The translations under genes were made by a program, and so were the position numbers. The notes beneath the pieces were generated by a model, which worked only from the letters and a program-made list of their open reading frames with translations, did no database searches and was not told where the DNA came from. A DNA stretch of 64,000 nucleotides, from positions 216,924 to 280,923 of the forward strand of contig NZ_BNJR01000017.1 in NCBI RefSeq assembly GCF_016860605.1. The letters run 5' to 3'. This DNA is from Lentilactobacillus fungorum (GTDB lineage Bacteria > Bacillota > Bacilli > Lactobacillales > Lactobacillaceae). Below, piece by piece: positions 36,824 to 44,884 of the stretch (its first letter is position 1; each line of letters opens with the position of its first letter).

Positions 36824-36852
36824 TTGACAAACCCGCTAAGCCCTGCTATTTT
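36824..36852 (+). promoter_or_regulatory. Promoter of the second T-box leader
   Basis: TTGACA (36824-36829), 17 bases, TATTTT (36847-36852), just ahead of the T-box structure. Confidence 0.75.
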
Positions 36853-36859
36853 ATCAGTG

Positions 36860-37157
36860 TTGTCTCATTTATTTTTAATATTGTTCATCAAACAACTTGA
36901 TTCGGAAAGTAGTCCTCACCATTGTTCAGAGAGTTGGCGGCTGATGGAAGCCAACCTTTGTGTGGGAAGCGAAAATGACCGATGATTGGCTGTCGCGATT
37001 AAGAAGTTAAAAGCGACAGACGGAATGGTCCTCGTTATCAGACACACCATTTCTTATCAGGAATGGTTAATGAGACTTTTTAGGGAACTAATTAAGTGAA
37101 CTCAGGATGGTATCGCGATGAAGCGCTTCTGTATGATATACGGAAGGGCTATTTTTA
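36860..37157 (+). promoter_or_regulatory. T-box riboswitch, methionine-type specifier (ATG)
   Basis: T-box core CAGGATGGTATCGCG (37103-37117) and a terminator AGCGCTTCTGTAT/ATACGGAAGGGCT with ATTTTTA (37122-37157). Stem I has the loop-E strand GGAAAGTAG, the AG bulge/GNTG region AGAGAGTTGGCGGCTGATGG and on the 3' side GCGAAAATGACC, fitting GAA-N-codon-purine. The specifier is thus ATG at 36975-36977 (methionine). It ends 31 bases before a dehydrogenase gene, the only gene it can control directly. Confidence 0.9.
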
Positions 37158-37188
37158 TATAAAAAGTTAAATTAAAGGAGAGATCTCA

Positions 37189-37959
37189 ATGACAAAATTA
37201 GCAATTGTAACGGGTGCGGGTCAAGGAATTGGCGAAGGAGTTGCTCACAGATTGGCAAAGGATGGCTATGCAATTGCAGTGGCCGACATTAACCAACGAA
37301 CTGCCAAGAAAGTTGCCAAGGATTTAAAGGATAACGGTTATCAAGCCAAGGCTTACTACGTTGACGTTGCTCATCGAGAAGAAGTGTTTGATTTGGTCAA
37401 GAGCGCCGTCAATGATTTAGGAGAACTCGCCGCTTTCATCAATAATGCTGGTGTGGCTTTCATTGATCCATTTGTCGACTCCCACCCAAATGACGTCGAG
37501 CGCTTATTGGACGTCAATTTAAAGGGGACTTACTGGGGCATCCAAGCGGCCGCCGAACAATTTATTAAACAAGGTCACGGTGGCCGAATCGTGAACGCCG
37601 CTTCCCTAGCTGGCGTAGAAGCTTCGGCGCTGCAAAGTGCCTATTCTGCTTCTAAGTTCGGCATTCGCGGCCTCACCCAGTCCGCTTCAAAGGAACTGGC
37701 AAAATACCAGATCACGGTCAACGCTTATGATCCAGGGATTGTTCGAACGCCTTTGCGAGACGGAATCGATCAAAGAACGGCAGAAATTAAGGGGATATCG
37801 ATCAAAGAACAACAAGCCGACGCGCTTTCAGAAATTTCTTTGGGTAGAGAAGCAACCCCAGCAGACGTGGCCGAAGTCGTTTCCTGGTTTGTTTCGAAAC
37901 ACGCCGCTTATATCACCGGCCAATCATTGCTTGTGGACGGTGGGATGAGATACCAATAA
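37189..37959 (+). CDS. Short-chain dehydrogenase/reductase behind a T-box
   Basis: A 256-residue classical SDR: GAGQGIG (9-15), NNAG (85-88), Ser139, Tyr152 and Lys156 (YSASK), and the end ITGQSLLVDGGMRYQ. It belongs to the acetoin/diacetyl reductase subgroup and resembles the protein at 15470-16246. AAAGGAG lies 7 bases before the ATG. It follows a methionine-type T-box, an unusual control for such an enzyme. Substrate unknown: diacetyl, acetoin or another carbonyl are possible. A decayed second SDR gene follows. Confidence 0.82.
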   Translation: MTKLAIVTGAGQGIGEGVAHRLAKDGYAIAVADINQRTAKKVAKDLKDNGYQAKAYYVDVAHREEVFDLVKSAVNDLGELAAFINNAGVAFIDPFVDSHPNDVERLLDVNLKGTYWGIQAAAEQFIKQGHGGRIVNAASLAGVEASALQSAYSASKFGIRGLTQSASKELAKYQITVNAYDPGIVRTPLRDGIDQRTAEIKGISIKEQQADALSEISLGREATPADVAEVVSWFVSKHAAYITGQSLLVDGGMRYQ

Positions 37960-38070
37960 TCGTAATTGAGCCAAAAGGCGGAAGTGCCAAGACCGCTTTT
38001 GATATCAGGCAGTCTCCCAAGCAAATAATTACCTCACTTGTTTACATCATGTTAATGTTGGTCTAAAGGT

Positions 38071-38217
38071 GAATCAGACAAAGCCGGCTTAAAAGAAATT
38101 CCAATGCACCAGCTTGGCAAACCAGAACGATTAGTGGCTAATTATCTTGCCTCAGACGAAACCAGTTACGCATTCGGCCAAATGTTTACAGCAAGCGATG
38201 GTTATCCAATGAAATAA
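38071..38217 (+). pseudogene. 3' end of a decayed short-chain dehydrogenase gene
   Basis: The frame reads IPMHQLGKPERLVANYLASD and then ETSYAFGQMFTASDGYPMK before a stop. This is the usual C-terminus of SDR enzymes (cofactor-proximal GxPE helix, then the TGQxxxxDGG strand), with the dehydrogenase DGG changed to DGY as in several aldehyde-type members. No upstream part with a Rossmann motif remains in the 110 bases between it and the intact SDR gene, so only about 48 codons survive. Confidence 0.7.
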
Positions 38218-38283
38218 ACATGAGTTATCTAATTCAATAGATGGTTTCGCTCACTTTATTAATACAATCCTAGGAGAAAAAAT

Positions 38284-39135
38284 ATGCGATCAAACACATC
38301 CCATTTAGCAAAACAACTAACCATCATGCTTGGCATTGGCGCGGCAATGTTTTTAGCTTCAACCATCTCCGCTCACGCCTACACCAGCTTAGCCAACAAT
38401 TCCAACATTCAATACGTTAAGGTCAAGCGACCACTCTTTACTGGTCAATACACGAAGGTTAACGGTAAGAAAGGCCATAAAATCATCACTCCCAAGGGAA
38501 CAATTCTCAAAGTTGAAGGGGTTGTTGACACGCCTAACAATCACCAGGCCAGCGTCCAACTAAGCCGTGGCGCCATTAGCTACCAAAAACAACAACGCAT
38601 TTATCAGGCAACCAAACCGTCAAGCGCTTATATCAAACCATATACGACTAAGTACTTCACGCCATATAAGCTCCGTTTGCCAGTCCGAACCCAAGCACTC
38701 CAAGCCGGCCAAGGATTCACCAACACTCAAGCTGGTTACTACAAACCAATCTTCTACATCACGCTGGACGGTTACCTGCAATATTACACGACTGCCAGGC
38801 TAAAACATTACGGCATTCAAAATAGCTGGGAGTCAACCAAAGAAGTTGCCGCAGTCGACAACCCTATTTGGACAATTAAGCCGAGTGCTGCTGAAAAGAT
38901 TAGTTCATTTAAATCAAAAGGGAACACTTCTTATATTTACTACAAACAACCAATCAAAGGCCTTCCCCAGAAGAAGGTGTCAGCTAGGAATTACCGACTA
39001 ACCATCAAAAAGGGGCAAACCCGCAACCATACTTGGCACTATGGTGATGAAGACTTTCGCCTAGGGATTTGGACACCCTATAACGTTGGCGGCCAGCCAT
39101 TTTATAACTTAGTGGAAGTTTCTGAAGGCGATTAG
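38284..39135 (+). CDS. Secreted protein of unknown function
   Basis: A 283-residue exported protein. Signal peptide of about 32 residues with a hydrophobic core and cleavage after SAHA. The mature part is rich in Tyr, Lys and Thr, has no Cys and no wall-sorting motif. Around residues 45-65 (VKVKRPLFTGQYTKVNG, GTILKVEGV) it recalls short SH3-like or surface-layer-associated repeats of lactobacilli, but I cannot name a family. AGGAG lies 6 bases before the ATG. Monocistronic between an SDR remnant and the pyr operon, with a strong terminator. Confidence 0.65.
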   Translation: MRSNTSHLAKQLTIMLGIGAAMFLASTISAHAYTSLANNSNIQYVKVKRPLFTGQYTKVNGKKGHKIITPKGTILKVEGVVDTPNNHQASVQLSRGAISYQKQQRIYQATKPSSAYIKPYTTKYFTPYKLRLPVRTQALQAGQGFTNTQAGYYKPIFYITLDGYLQYYTTARLKHYGIQNSWESTKEVAAVDNPIWTIKPSAAEKISSFKSKGNTSYIYYKQPIKGLPQKKVSARNYRLTIKKGQTRNHTWHYGDEDFRLGIWTPYNVGGQPFYNLVEVSEGD

Positions 39136-39174
39136 TAACCCAACATTTGAACAAATAATCCTTTATAAACCGAA

Positions 39175-39221
39175 AAAACGGCTACGAGCAACTCAACTTT
39201 GCCCATAGCCGTTTTAATTTT
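39175..39221. terminator. Bidirectional terminator between the secreted-protein gene and pyrD
   Basis: AAAACGGCTA pairs with TAGCCGTTTT; A-run and TTTTAATTTT flanks. Shared by two converging transcripts. Confidence 0.85.
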
Positions 39222-39223
39222 GT

Positions 39224-40168
39224 TTAAATTGTTTTTAGCTTCCCTCTAAAGTCAGCCAATGTCTGATAGCCCTTTTGAGCCATCAATTCCGTCAACTCTT
39301 TAGAAATCCGTTCAAAAATCGGGGTCCCGTCAAACCCGAAGGCTGTCCCAATTTGAACTAAGTCGGCACCACAAAGGACGTGTTCAAAAACGTCTTTACC
39401 AGATTTAATCCCACCAGTGCCAATGATTGAAATCTCTGGCTTTAACCGCAACCGCAGTGCCCGCACGTTAGCCAAAGCAGTTGGTTTGACGTAATCGCCA
39501 CCTAGGCCGCCAAAACCGCCCTTTGGTTTAATGACCACTGACTCCGTTTCTGGATCAACCACCAAGCCATTACCAATTGAGTTGATTGAATTAATGTAGG
39601 TAATTGGAAAATCATTCAAAACGTCAGCAATGCCATCAAACTGATTAAAGTCAAAATATGGTGGTAGCTTTAATCCCAATGGTTTCTTGAAGAATTTGAA
39701 GGTGGCAGCCAATACATCCCGAACAGCTTCAAAATCATATCCTAACTGAGATTTTCCAGCAATGTTTGGACACGACAAATTCAACTCAGTCAAGCCACTA
39801 AATGAGCTGGCCTGGACCTTTTTTAACATCTCAATGTTCTGGTCGATCGATAAGCCAGCCACTGAAAGAATCACCTGTTTGCCGTGGTTCCCTTGCTTTT
39901 CTGTTGCGAACTTTAGGTAATAATCGAGCCCATGATTTGGCAAACCCATCGAATTGATGCAGCCCATCGAAGTTGCCTTCATGCGGGGGCTTTCGTTACC
40001 CTTTCGCGGCTCTGGGGTGGCACTCTTGGTGACACAGCCACCGGCATCAGAATCTAATATCTTGTCTAGTTCTTCAGTTGACGCACAGCGGACGCCGGCC
40101 GCGTTTAGCAGTAAATTATCGAATTGATAGTCGCCAATGTGTGAGGCCAGTGAAATATTAGTTTGCAT
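39224..40168 (-). CDS. pyrD: Dihydroorotate dehydrogenase, class 1A
   Basis: Oxidises dihydroorotate to orotate in UMP synthesis, in class 1A with fumarate as acceptor. A 314-residue FMN barrel: the loop NLSCPN carries the catalytic Cys133, a mark of class 1 enzymes; class 2 would have Ser. KLPPYFD and GTGGIKSGKDVFEH are the substrate and FMN phosphate regions. No pyrK partner gene is beside it, which fits 1A rather than 1B. The start ATG overlaps the end of pyrE by 11 bases, with GGGAGG ahead. Confidence 0.93.
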   Translation of the reverse strand: MQTNISLASHIGDYQFDNLLLNAAGVRCASTEELDKILDSDAGGCVTKSATPEPRKGNESPRMKATSMGCINSMGLPNHGLDYYLKFATEKQGNHGKQVILSVAGLSIDQNIEMLKKVQASSFSGLTELNLSCPNIAGKSQLGYDFEAVRDVLAATFKFFKKPLGLKLPPYFDFNQFDGIADVLNDFPITYINSINSIGNGLVVDPETESVVIKPKGGFGGLGGDYVKPTALANVRALRLRLKPEISIIGTGGIKSGKDVFEHVLCGADLVQIGTAFGFDGTPIFERISKELTELMAQKGYQTLADFRGKLKTI

Positions 40169-40805
40169 GAGCTTCCTCCCGCTTTGTCCAATCCCAAGGT
40201 GCCTTGTGCCAAGTTGACAACCGTGAATATTCTTCGTCTGAGAATTTGTTTTCTTGATGTCCCTGCTTAATCAAATCGGCATAGCTGAGCAGCGGCACTA
40301 ATTTGGTATTGGCGGCCGCGAAATTCTTGTCGGCATCTGGAAGCCCATACGTGAAGACGGAAGCCACGCCAATTACATTAACCCCTTCGTTTCGAACCGC
40401 TTTGACAGCGCCCAAAACACTGCCACCAGTGGAAATCAAATCGTCAATTAAGACCACCTTGTCATCTTGGTTGATCCGACCTTCAATTTGCTTACCGGCA
40501 CCGTGGTCCTTTGGCTTGGCCCGCACGTAAATCAAGGGCAAATTCAGTCGTTCAGCCACCCAGGCAGCGTGGGGAATTCCAGCCGTTGCGACACCACCGA
40601 TGACGGTTGCTTCTGGATAGTTTTCTTTAATATTCTCAGCGAGCCCGTCAGCAATCATTCTCCGTAAATCAGGAATTGAAATGGTGAGCCGAAAGTCAGT
40701 ATAAATCGGGGATAAAATGCCACTTGCATACCGGAAAGGTTTTTGAAGGTTAATACTAACGATTTGGTGATCGATTAATGATTGAATGATTTGATTAGTT
40801 TGCAT
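40158..40805 (-). CDS. pyrE: Orotate phosphoribosyltransferase
   Basis: Joins orotate and PRPP to OMP. A 215-residue type I phosphoribosyltransferase; the PRPP loop KVVLIDDLISTGGSVLGAVK is at about residues 115-134, the flexible loop YVRAKPKDHGAGKQIEG before it. Of two adjacent ATG codons the second (40805) has the better distance to AAAGGAG and yields the same MQTN start as pyrD. Overlaps pyrF at its 5' end and pyrD at its 3' end, so the three are translationally coupled. Confidence 0.93.
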   Translation of the reverse strand: MQTNQIIQSLIDHQIVSINLQKPFRYASGILSPIYTDFRLTISIPDLRRMIADGLAENIKENYPEATVIGGVATAGIPHAAWVAERLNLPLIYVRAKPKDHGAGKQIEGRINQDDKVVLIDDLISTGGSVLGAVKAVRNEGVNVIGVASVFTYGLPDADKNFAAANTKLVPLLSYADLIKQGHQENKFSDEEYSRLSTWHKAPWDWTKREEAHAN

Positions 40806-41514
40806 CATGCCACTCCTTTAAAAGTTTGTGATAAGCCGCTACCGGATCTTCTGCTCGAATGATTGGCCGACCAACGACCAAAGCGGAACTGCCGTATTCG
40901 GCAGCTTGTTTGGGTGTTGCGGTTCGTGACTGGTCGTCCTTAGGAAAGTTGGCGGGCCGAATGCCAGGGGTTACGTACAAGAAATCATCACCAACTTGTT
41001 GCTTCAGTGAGCTCACTTCCAGCGGGGACGTAATGACGCCATCGGCTCCGGAACGTTTTGCCAGCTTAGCTAAGGACACCACTTGATCGACCATGTCCAA
41101 CTTGCAATTTTGTTCATTTTCCAAGGCATCTTCTGTAATCGAAGTTAATTCAGTCACCGCTAGTAATTTGGGGGTTGGCACGCCAGCCTCTTCACTCCCC
41201 AACTCCAAGCCTTCTTTAGCAGCCGCAATCATCGCTGAGCCACCGAGGGCATGAACCGTCGTGTAAGTCACGCCCATGCGGCCAATCTGCATCATCCCCA
41301 TTTTGACCGTGTTGGGGATGTCTTGTAGTTTGAGATCCAAGAATACTTTAAAGCCCCGATCCAGTAAGTTCTGAACAATTGCGGGGCCTTCACCGTAGAA
41401 CAATTCCATGCCAATCTTAACCGTCATTTCTTCATTGGTTGGGAATTTATCAATGATTTTGACTAAGCCTTCCCAGTTCCAAACATCCAGCGATACAATT
41501 AGTGGTCCTCTCAT
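40795..41514 (-). CDS. pyrF: Orotidine 5'-phosphate decarboxylase
   Basis: Last step of UMP synthesis. A 239-residue barrel with the catalytic Lys-Asp set in VFLDLKLQDIPNTV (residues about 57-70) and the phosphate site TPGIRP together with SALVVGRPI near the end. Normal length. GGAGG lies before the ATG. First gene of pyrF-pyrE-pyrD behind a PyrR-type attenuator; the remaining pyr genes are not in the window. Confidence 0.95.
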   Translation of the reverse strand: MRGPLIVSLDVWNWEGLVKIIDKFPTNEEMTVKIGMELFYGEGPAIVQNLLDRGFKVFLDLKLQDIPNTVKMGMMQIGRMGVTYTTVHALGGSAMIAAAKEGLELGSEEAGVPTPKLLAVTELTSITEDALENEQNCKLDMVDQVVSLAKLAKRSGADGVITSPLEVSSLKQQVGDDFLYVTPGIRPANFPKDDQSRTATPKQAAEYGSSALVVGRPIIRAEDPVAAYHKLLKEWHDAN

Positions 41515-41535
41515 GATTAACCTCCATTATGATCG

Positions 41536-41642
41536 AAAAAGAGCCCGAGACAGTAGACCTGGCATCTGAACACACCAGTCTCCACAAAATCACGGACTCT
41601 TCGATTAAATTGTCGTCCGCTTTTGGCCTCTCTGAACCAAAT
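41536..41642 (-). promoter_or_regulatory. PyrR-type transcription attenuator
   Basis: Minus strand, 5' to 3': a PyrR-binding loop GGTTCAGAGAGGCCAAAAGC (41639-41620) resembling the Bacillus sites with CCAGAGAGGCTG, then a terminator in which GAAGAGTCCGTGA (41603-41591) pairs with TCTCGGGCTC (41550-41541), followed by TTTTTC. With UMP-bound PyrR the terminator forms. Ends 22 bases before pyrF. Confidence 0.75.
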
Positions 41643-41795
41643 TAAAGCTCTTTTATTTGCTAATAACTTTATCACGTTGGCGGCAGGAGTTCAAGCAGAT
41701 TTTTGCTCACCATCCCCATTGACAAAATTAAACCAGCCTCGCATGCTGGAAAATACGATAACCCTTGATGGCATTATCCGTAAACGAGGTGATCG

Positions 41796-42161
41796 ATAAT
41801 CAAACGATATTCAAAGGTCGCAATTACTGCCTTAATCACCATTTTAATTTATTTTGGCTGGTCAATCATTAATTTTGACAACTATGCGCAATCATATACG
41901 CAGCAATATCTCAACGCCCAATTGAAAAGCAAGAATCTTACCAAGTTAAAGGCTGTTTGTGCTGACCGCCACACCTATCATTTTTTACGACGTCAAAAAA
42001 CGGTTACTGTAAAATTCACAACGGATAATCAAGGAAGTGGCGATTTGGGATATTATGCAGCAAAGATTAATTCCAGCAAATACTATTTTGTAAACTTAAA
42101 GATAAAGGCAGTCATTCCAAATCACGTTAAGCTAACTGGCATCCGATACGATAACAATTAA
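41796..42161 (+). CDS. Small membrane-anchored protein, start codon unclear
   Basis: An open frame from the stop at 41790-41792 to 42161. It encodes RYSKVAITALITILIYFGWS (one membrane segment at the N-terminus) and then about 95 mostly polar residues ending in LTGIRYDNN. A ribosome site (GAGGTGA) ends right before ATA/ATC codons at 41796; there is no in-frame ATG, GTG or TTG before the membrane segment. Either a rare start codon is used, or one base was lost or gained so that the GTG at 41790 was originally in frame. A TTG at 41922 would give a soluble 79-residue fragment. Family not recognised. Confidence 0.45.
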   Translation: MIKRYSKVAITALITILIYFGWSIINFDNYAQSYTQQYLNAQLKSKNLTKLKAVCADRHTYHFLRRQKTVTVKFTTDNQGSGDLGYYAAKINSSKYYFVNLKIKAVIPNHVKLTGIRYDNN

Positions 42162-42277
42162 CGATGAATTTACTGGCGGTCTTAGAAGCGCACTTCAGCT
42201 CTGTTGAGGCTTATTAATTGAACTCGTCAAACTTTTTTTGTAGCATAGTCTTAATTCAATTGAAAGAAGTGATTGCG

Positions 42278-42508
42278 ATGCCAGTTAAGTTTCGAAGCGT
42301 TGGGCAAACTCGGGGACTGTCAATCCCCAGCAGCATCATCCCCCTTGCCAATCAATTTAACATTTTTCAAGGCAAAGACAGGGTCATTGTCTTTACACCC
42401 AAACATGAGAACCCGTTTCATCAAGAGGCGTTCGTTCAATCCCACGACTTTAGTCAGCCGGAAGCGTTTGGTGGAAATCTGATTGGCGCAGAGATTCCGC
42501 ATGACTAA
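42278..42508 (+). CDS. PemI/MazE-like antitoxin without toxin
   Basis: A 76-residue protein. The N-terminal half MPVKFRSVGQTRGLSIPSSI is a SpoVT/AbrB swapped-hairpin DNA-binding domain; the C-terminal half with ENPFHQEAFVQSHDFSQPEAF matches the toxin-neutralising tail of PemI-like antitoxins of lactobacilli. GAAAGAAGTG precedes the ATG. A toxin gene (MazF/PemK type) normally follows with a short overlap, but the next gene is an MFS transporter and the 115 bases between show no toxin remnant. It may act as a plain regulator or as a rescue antitoxin. Confidence 0.7.
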   Translation: MPVKFRSVGQTRGLSIPSSIIPLANQFNIFQGKDRVIVFTPKHENPFHQEAFVQSHDFSQPEAFGGNLIGAEIPHD

Positions 42509-42623
42509 CTCACCGTCATCAATTCATTTGATGAGCCGCCTTGCAATTCGCCAACATCCATGCCATAATACGAACAGCTTAAAAATAAAGAATGTCCGCG
42601 AGCATTCATTTGGAGGATTAAAC

Positions 42624-43868
42624 ATGGAAAATACAAACACAACACTTACGCACAGCCGGACTTTTTCTAAGAATCAGAAATGGGTGATTGCTTCAACCAG
42701 TTCTGGATTCGCATTGGAAAACATGGATGTGCTCTTTTTATCGTTTGCGATGAGTTCAATGATCAGCCAGCTGCACTTAAGTGGTGGCGCTGCCGGGTTG
42801 ATTGGCTCAATCACTAACTTGGGAATGTTGTTTGGTGGGATTATCTTTGGCTTGGTGGGTGACCGCTTTGGTCGGGTTAAGACATTTACATACACGATTT
42901 TTATTTTTGCGTTTGCTACAGCAATGATGGCCCTCGCTAATAACATTGCCGTTATCTACTTGCTAAGATTCCTGGCCGGCATTGGGGCTGGCGGTGAATA
43001 TGGCGTCGGCATTTCGATGATCGCTGAATCGTTCCATAAGAACCAAATCGGCAAGATGACCTCAGTTGCCGCAATTGGTGGCCAAGTCGGTGCCATTTTG
43101 GCAGCCGTTACCGCTGCGCTAGTTATCCCCCACTTAGGTTGGCACGCCTTGTTCTTGGTTGGTATCGTGCCAGTTGTCTTGACCTACTTTGTCCGTCGGC
43201 ATTTAACCGAAACCGCCGAATTTGTTCAAGCCAAGCAGCAAGAAACTGAGTCCACGACTAAAGCGGTTTTCAAATACATGTTCAGTTCACCAAAATTAGC
43301 TTACCAAAGTTTTGCCTTAATGATCATGACGACCGTTCAAATTGCCGGCTACTTTGGCCTGATGAATTGGCTGCCCATTATCGTTCAAAAGCAGCTTGGT
43401 CTAAACGTTTCCGGTTCATCACTTTGGATGATCTCAACGATTATCGGTATGAGCTTGGGGATGATGACGTTTGGCTCAATCCTGGATTTCTTTGGTCCTC
43501 GACGCGCATTTGGCATCTTCCTCATTGCTTCGGCCGCAATGGTCTTTACCATTACCCTGGCCCACAACACCGTTTCACTATTAATCATTGGCGCAATCGT
43601 CGGATTCTTTTCTAACGGGATGTTTGGCGGTTACGGTGCGGTGATCAGCCGATTGTATCCAACCGAAATTCGGTCAACCGCTAACAACGTGATTGTCAAC
43701 ATTGGCCGAGCCGTTGGTGGCTTTTCATCCGTTGTCATTGGTATTTTGATGGATCATTATTCACTCACCGTTGTAATGGGCTTCTTGTCAATTCTCTACA
43801 TCGTCAGCTTTATCACGATGATTACCTTACCCGGATTAAAACAGTTAAATTCGCGTCAAAAAGCCTAA
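42624..43868 (+). CDS. MFS metabolite/proton symporter
   Basis: A 414-residue protein with 12 predicted membrane segments. Motif A reads GLVGDRFGRVKTFT, and GAGGEYGVGISMIAESFH with GPRRAFGIFL matches the metabolite:H+ symporter and AAHS-type families that carry small organic acids. TGGAGG lies 7 bases before the ATG at 42624; the open frame extends 47 codons further upstream over the antitoxin gene but without coding character. Substrate unknown. Confidence 0.8.
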   Translation: MENTNTTLTHSRTFSKNQKWVIASTSSGFALENMDVLFLSFAMSSMISQLHLSGGAAGLIGSITNLGMLFGGIIFGLVGDRFGRVKTFTYTIFIFAFATAMMALANNIAVIYLLRFLAGIGAGGEYGVGISMIAESFHKNQIGKMTSVAAIGGQVGAILAAVTAALVIPHLGWHALFLVGIVPVVLTYFVRRHLTETAEFVQAKQQETESTTKAVFKYMFSSPKLAYQSFALMIMTTVQIAGYFGLMNWLPIIVQKQLGLNVSGSSLWMISTIIGMSLGMMTFGSILDFFGPRRAFGIFLIASAAMVFTITLAHNTVSLLIIGAIVGFFSNGMFGGYGAVISRLYPTEIRSTANNVIVNIGRAVGGFSSVVIGILMDHYSLTVVMGFLSILYIVSFITMITLPGLKQLNSRQKA

Positions 43869-43930
43869 CCACGGTTTCTATCAATCATTTTAAGTCATTC
43901 ATCGTTCCTACTTAATTCAACCCAATTATC

Positions 43931-43985
43931 AAAGGAGTTCTGCCCCTTAGCCTCAAAAGCTAAGAAAGTCAGAACTCCTTTTTAG
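43931..43985. terminator. Bidirectional terminator between MFS and tenA genes
   Basis: AAAGGAGTTCTG pairs perfectly with CAGAACTCCTTT, enclosing TTAGC/GCTAA, with a T-run on the plus side. Confidence 0.85.
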
Positions 43986-43995
43986 TATTGTTAAG

Positions 43996-44709
43996 TTAAA
44001 GTAGTGGGCCGCCATCCCCCTTTAGAGCCGCTTGCTGCCAATCATTCCAAGTCAGTTGTTTATATGCGGCGTCAAAGAAATACCATTCTAAAAGACAACT
44101 CTTTAAGAAGGTTTGCTTGGCCTGCTCTTGTTCACGGGGCGTAGCGGATTGAGCTTCATGATCGATGATATTAAAGAACTGCTGGATAAAGCCGTTGGGG
44201 CCAAGAAACGCATCGCCACCCATTGTCAAAAAACTTCGAAACGGCTCCTTATCAACCCGGGCCTGCCCGGCAACAAATTTCCCCAGCTCAATGTACAGCC
44301 ACTCCCCTGCCGCAAACGATGGCAGAATTTGTAGCACACTGTGGGTTTGAATTGTTGCGCTCATGTGTTGGCGATACAGCTGGTTAATCGGCTGGATGGG
44401 CGTTTGCTTCAACGTCTCCCAATTGTGGGGCATTGATTTGGGCTCACGGTCCAGCCAGTCCCGTAACATGGTTAACTGCAGGGCTTGGCGTTGATGAAAT
44501 AATAACGCCTGCTCAGTGGTCGTGCTGGCATTAATCAATGCGTTAATAATGCCAACCTCGTTGTATTCAAACGCGATATCCTGCTCATCGTAATATCGCA
44601 GTTGCTCGGAAGATAAGGTCGCGTGGATAATTCCCTGAACAAAGGGATGCTTTTCACTCGCGATTAAGTACGGCTGGGCTTCAAACAAAATATCTTGGGA
44701 TAGTGGCAT
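43996..44709 (-). CDS. tenA: TenA-family thiamine salvage protein
   Basis: A 237-residue all-helical protein of the TenA/thiaminase II family (FAFEYNEVG-like acidic helix around 46-53, ILPSFAAGEWLYIELG at 128-143, CLLEWYFFDAAY near the end). These enzymes salvage the pyrimidine part of thiamine from breakdown products. Where TenA_C enzymes have the catalytic Cys (LLPCFWGY), this one has Ser131, so it belongs to the TenA_E-like type. The TPP riboswitch directly upstream links it to thiamine. No thiM, thiD or thiE is beside it. Confidence 0.82.
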   Translation of the reverse strand: MPLSQDILFEAQPYLIASEKHPFVQGIIHATLSSEQLRYYDEQDIAFEYNEVGIINALINASTTTEQALLFHQRQALQLTMLRDWLDREPKSMPHNWETLKQTPIQPINQLYRQHMSATIQTHSVLQILPSFAAGEWLYIELGKFVAGQARVDKEPFRSFLTMGGDAFLGPNGFIQQFFNIIDHEAQSATPREQEQAKQTFLKSCLLEWYFFDAAYKQLTWNDWQQAALKGDGGPLL

Positions 44710-44802
44710 GGCAATGTTTCCTCCTTGAGTGGCGCCGGTCGCCTCATCACCAAAATGCCATCCTTCCCAATTTAAACGCCACCTGTATTGGTAACAATTT
44801 AA

Positions 44803-44884
44803 TTGCGTCTTCCTGCGACAGTCCTAACTGCATCAGGTTCAATGGGTATCATCTCAGCTGTTAAAGCACCCCAGACCACGAATT
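44803..44884 (-). promoter_or_regulatory. TPP riboswitch (THI box)
   Basis: Minus strand: GGGGTGC, then CTGAGATGATACCC, TTGAACCTGATGCAG, TTAGGACTGTCGCAGGAAG: all conserved blocks of the thiamin pyrophosphate riboswitch are present in order. Located about 95 bases before tenA, with room for an expression platform. Confidence 0.95.

Noticed and set aside
42483..42623. N-terminal extension of the MFS transporter
   Set aside because: The extra 47 codons overlap the antitoxin gene and lack a ribosome site; the ATG at 42624 has TGGAGG at the right distance.
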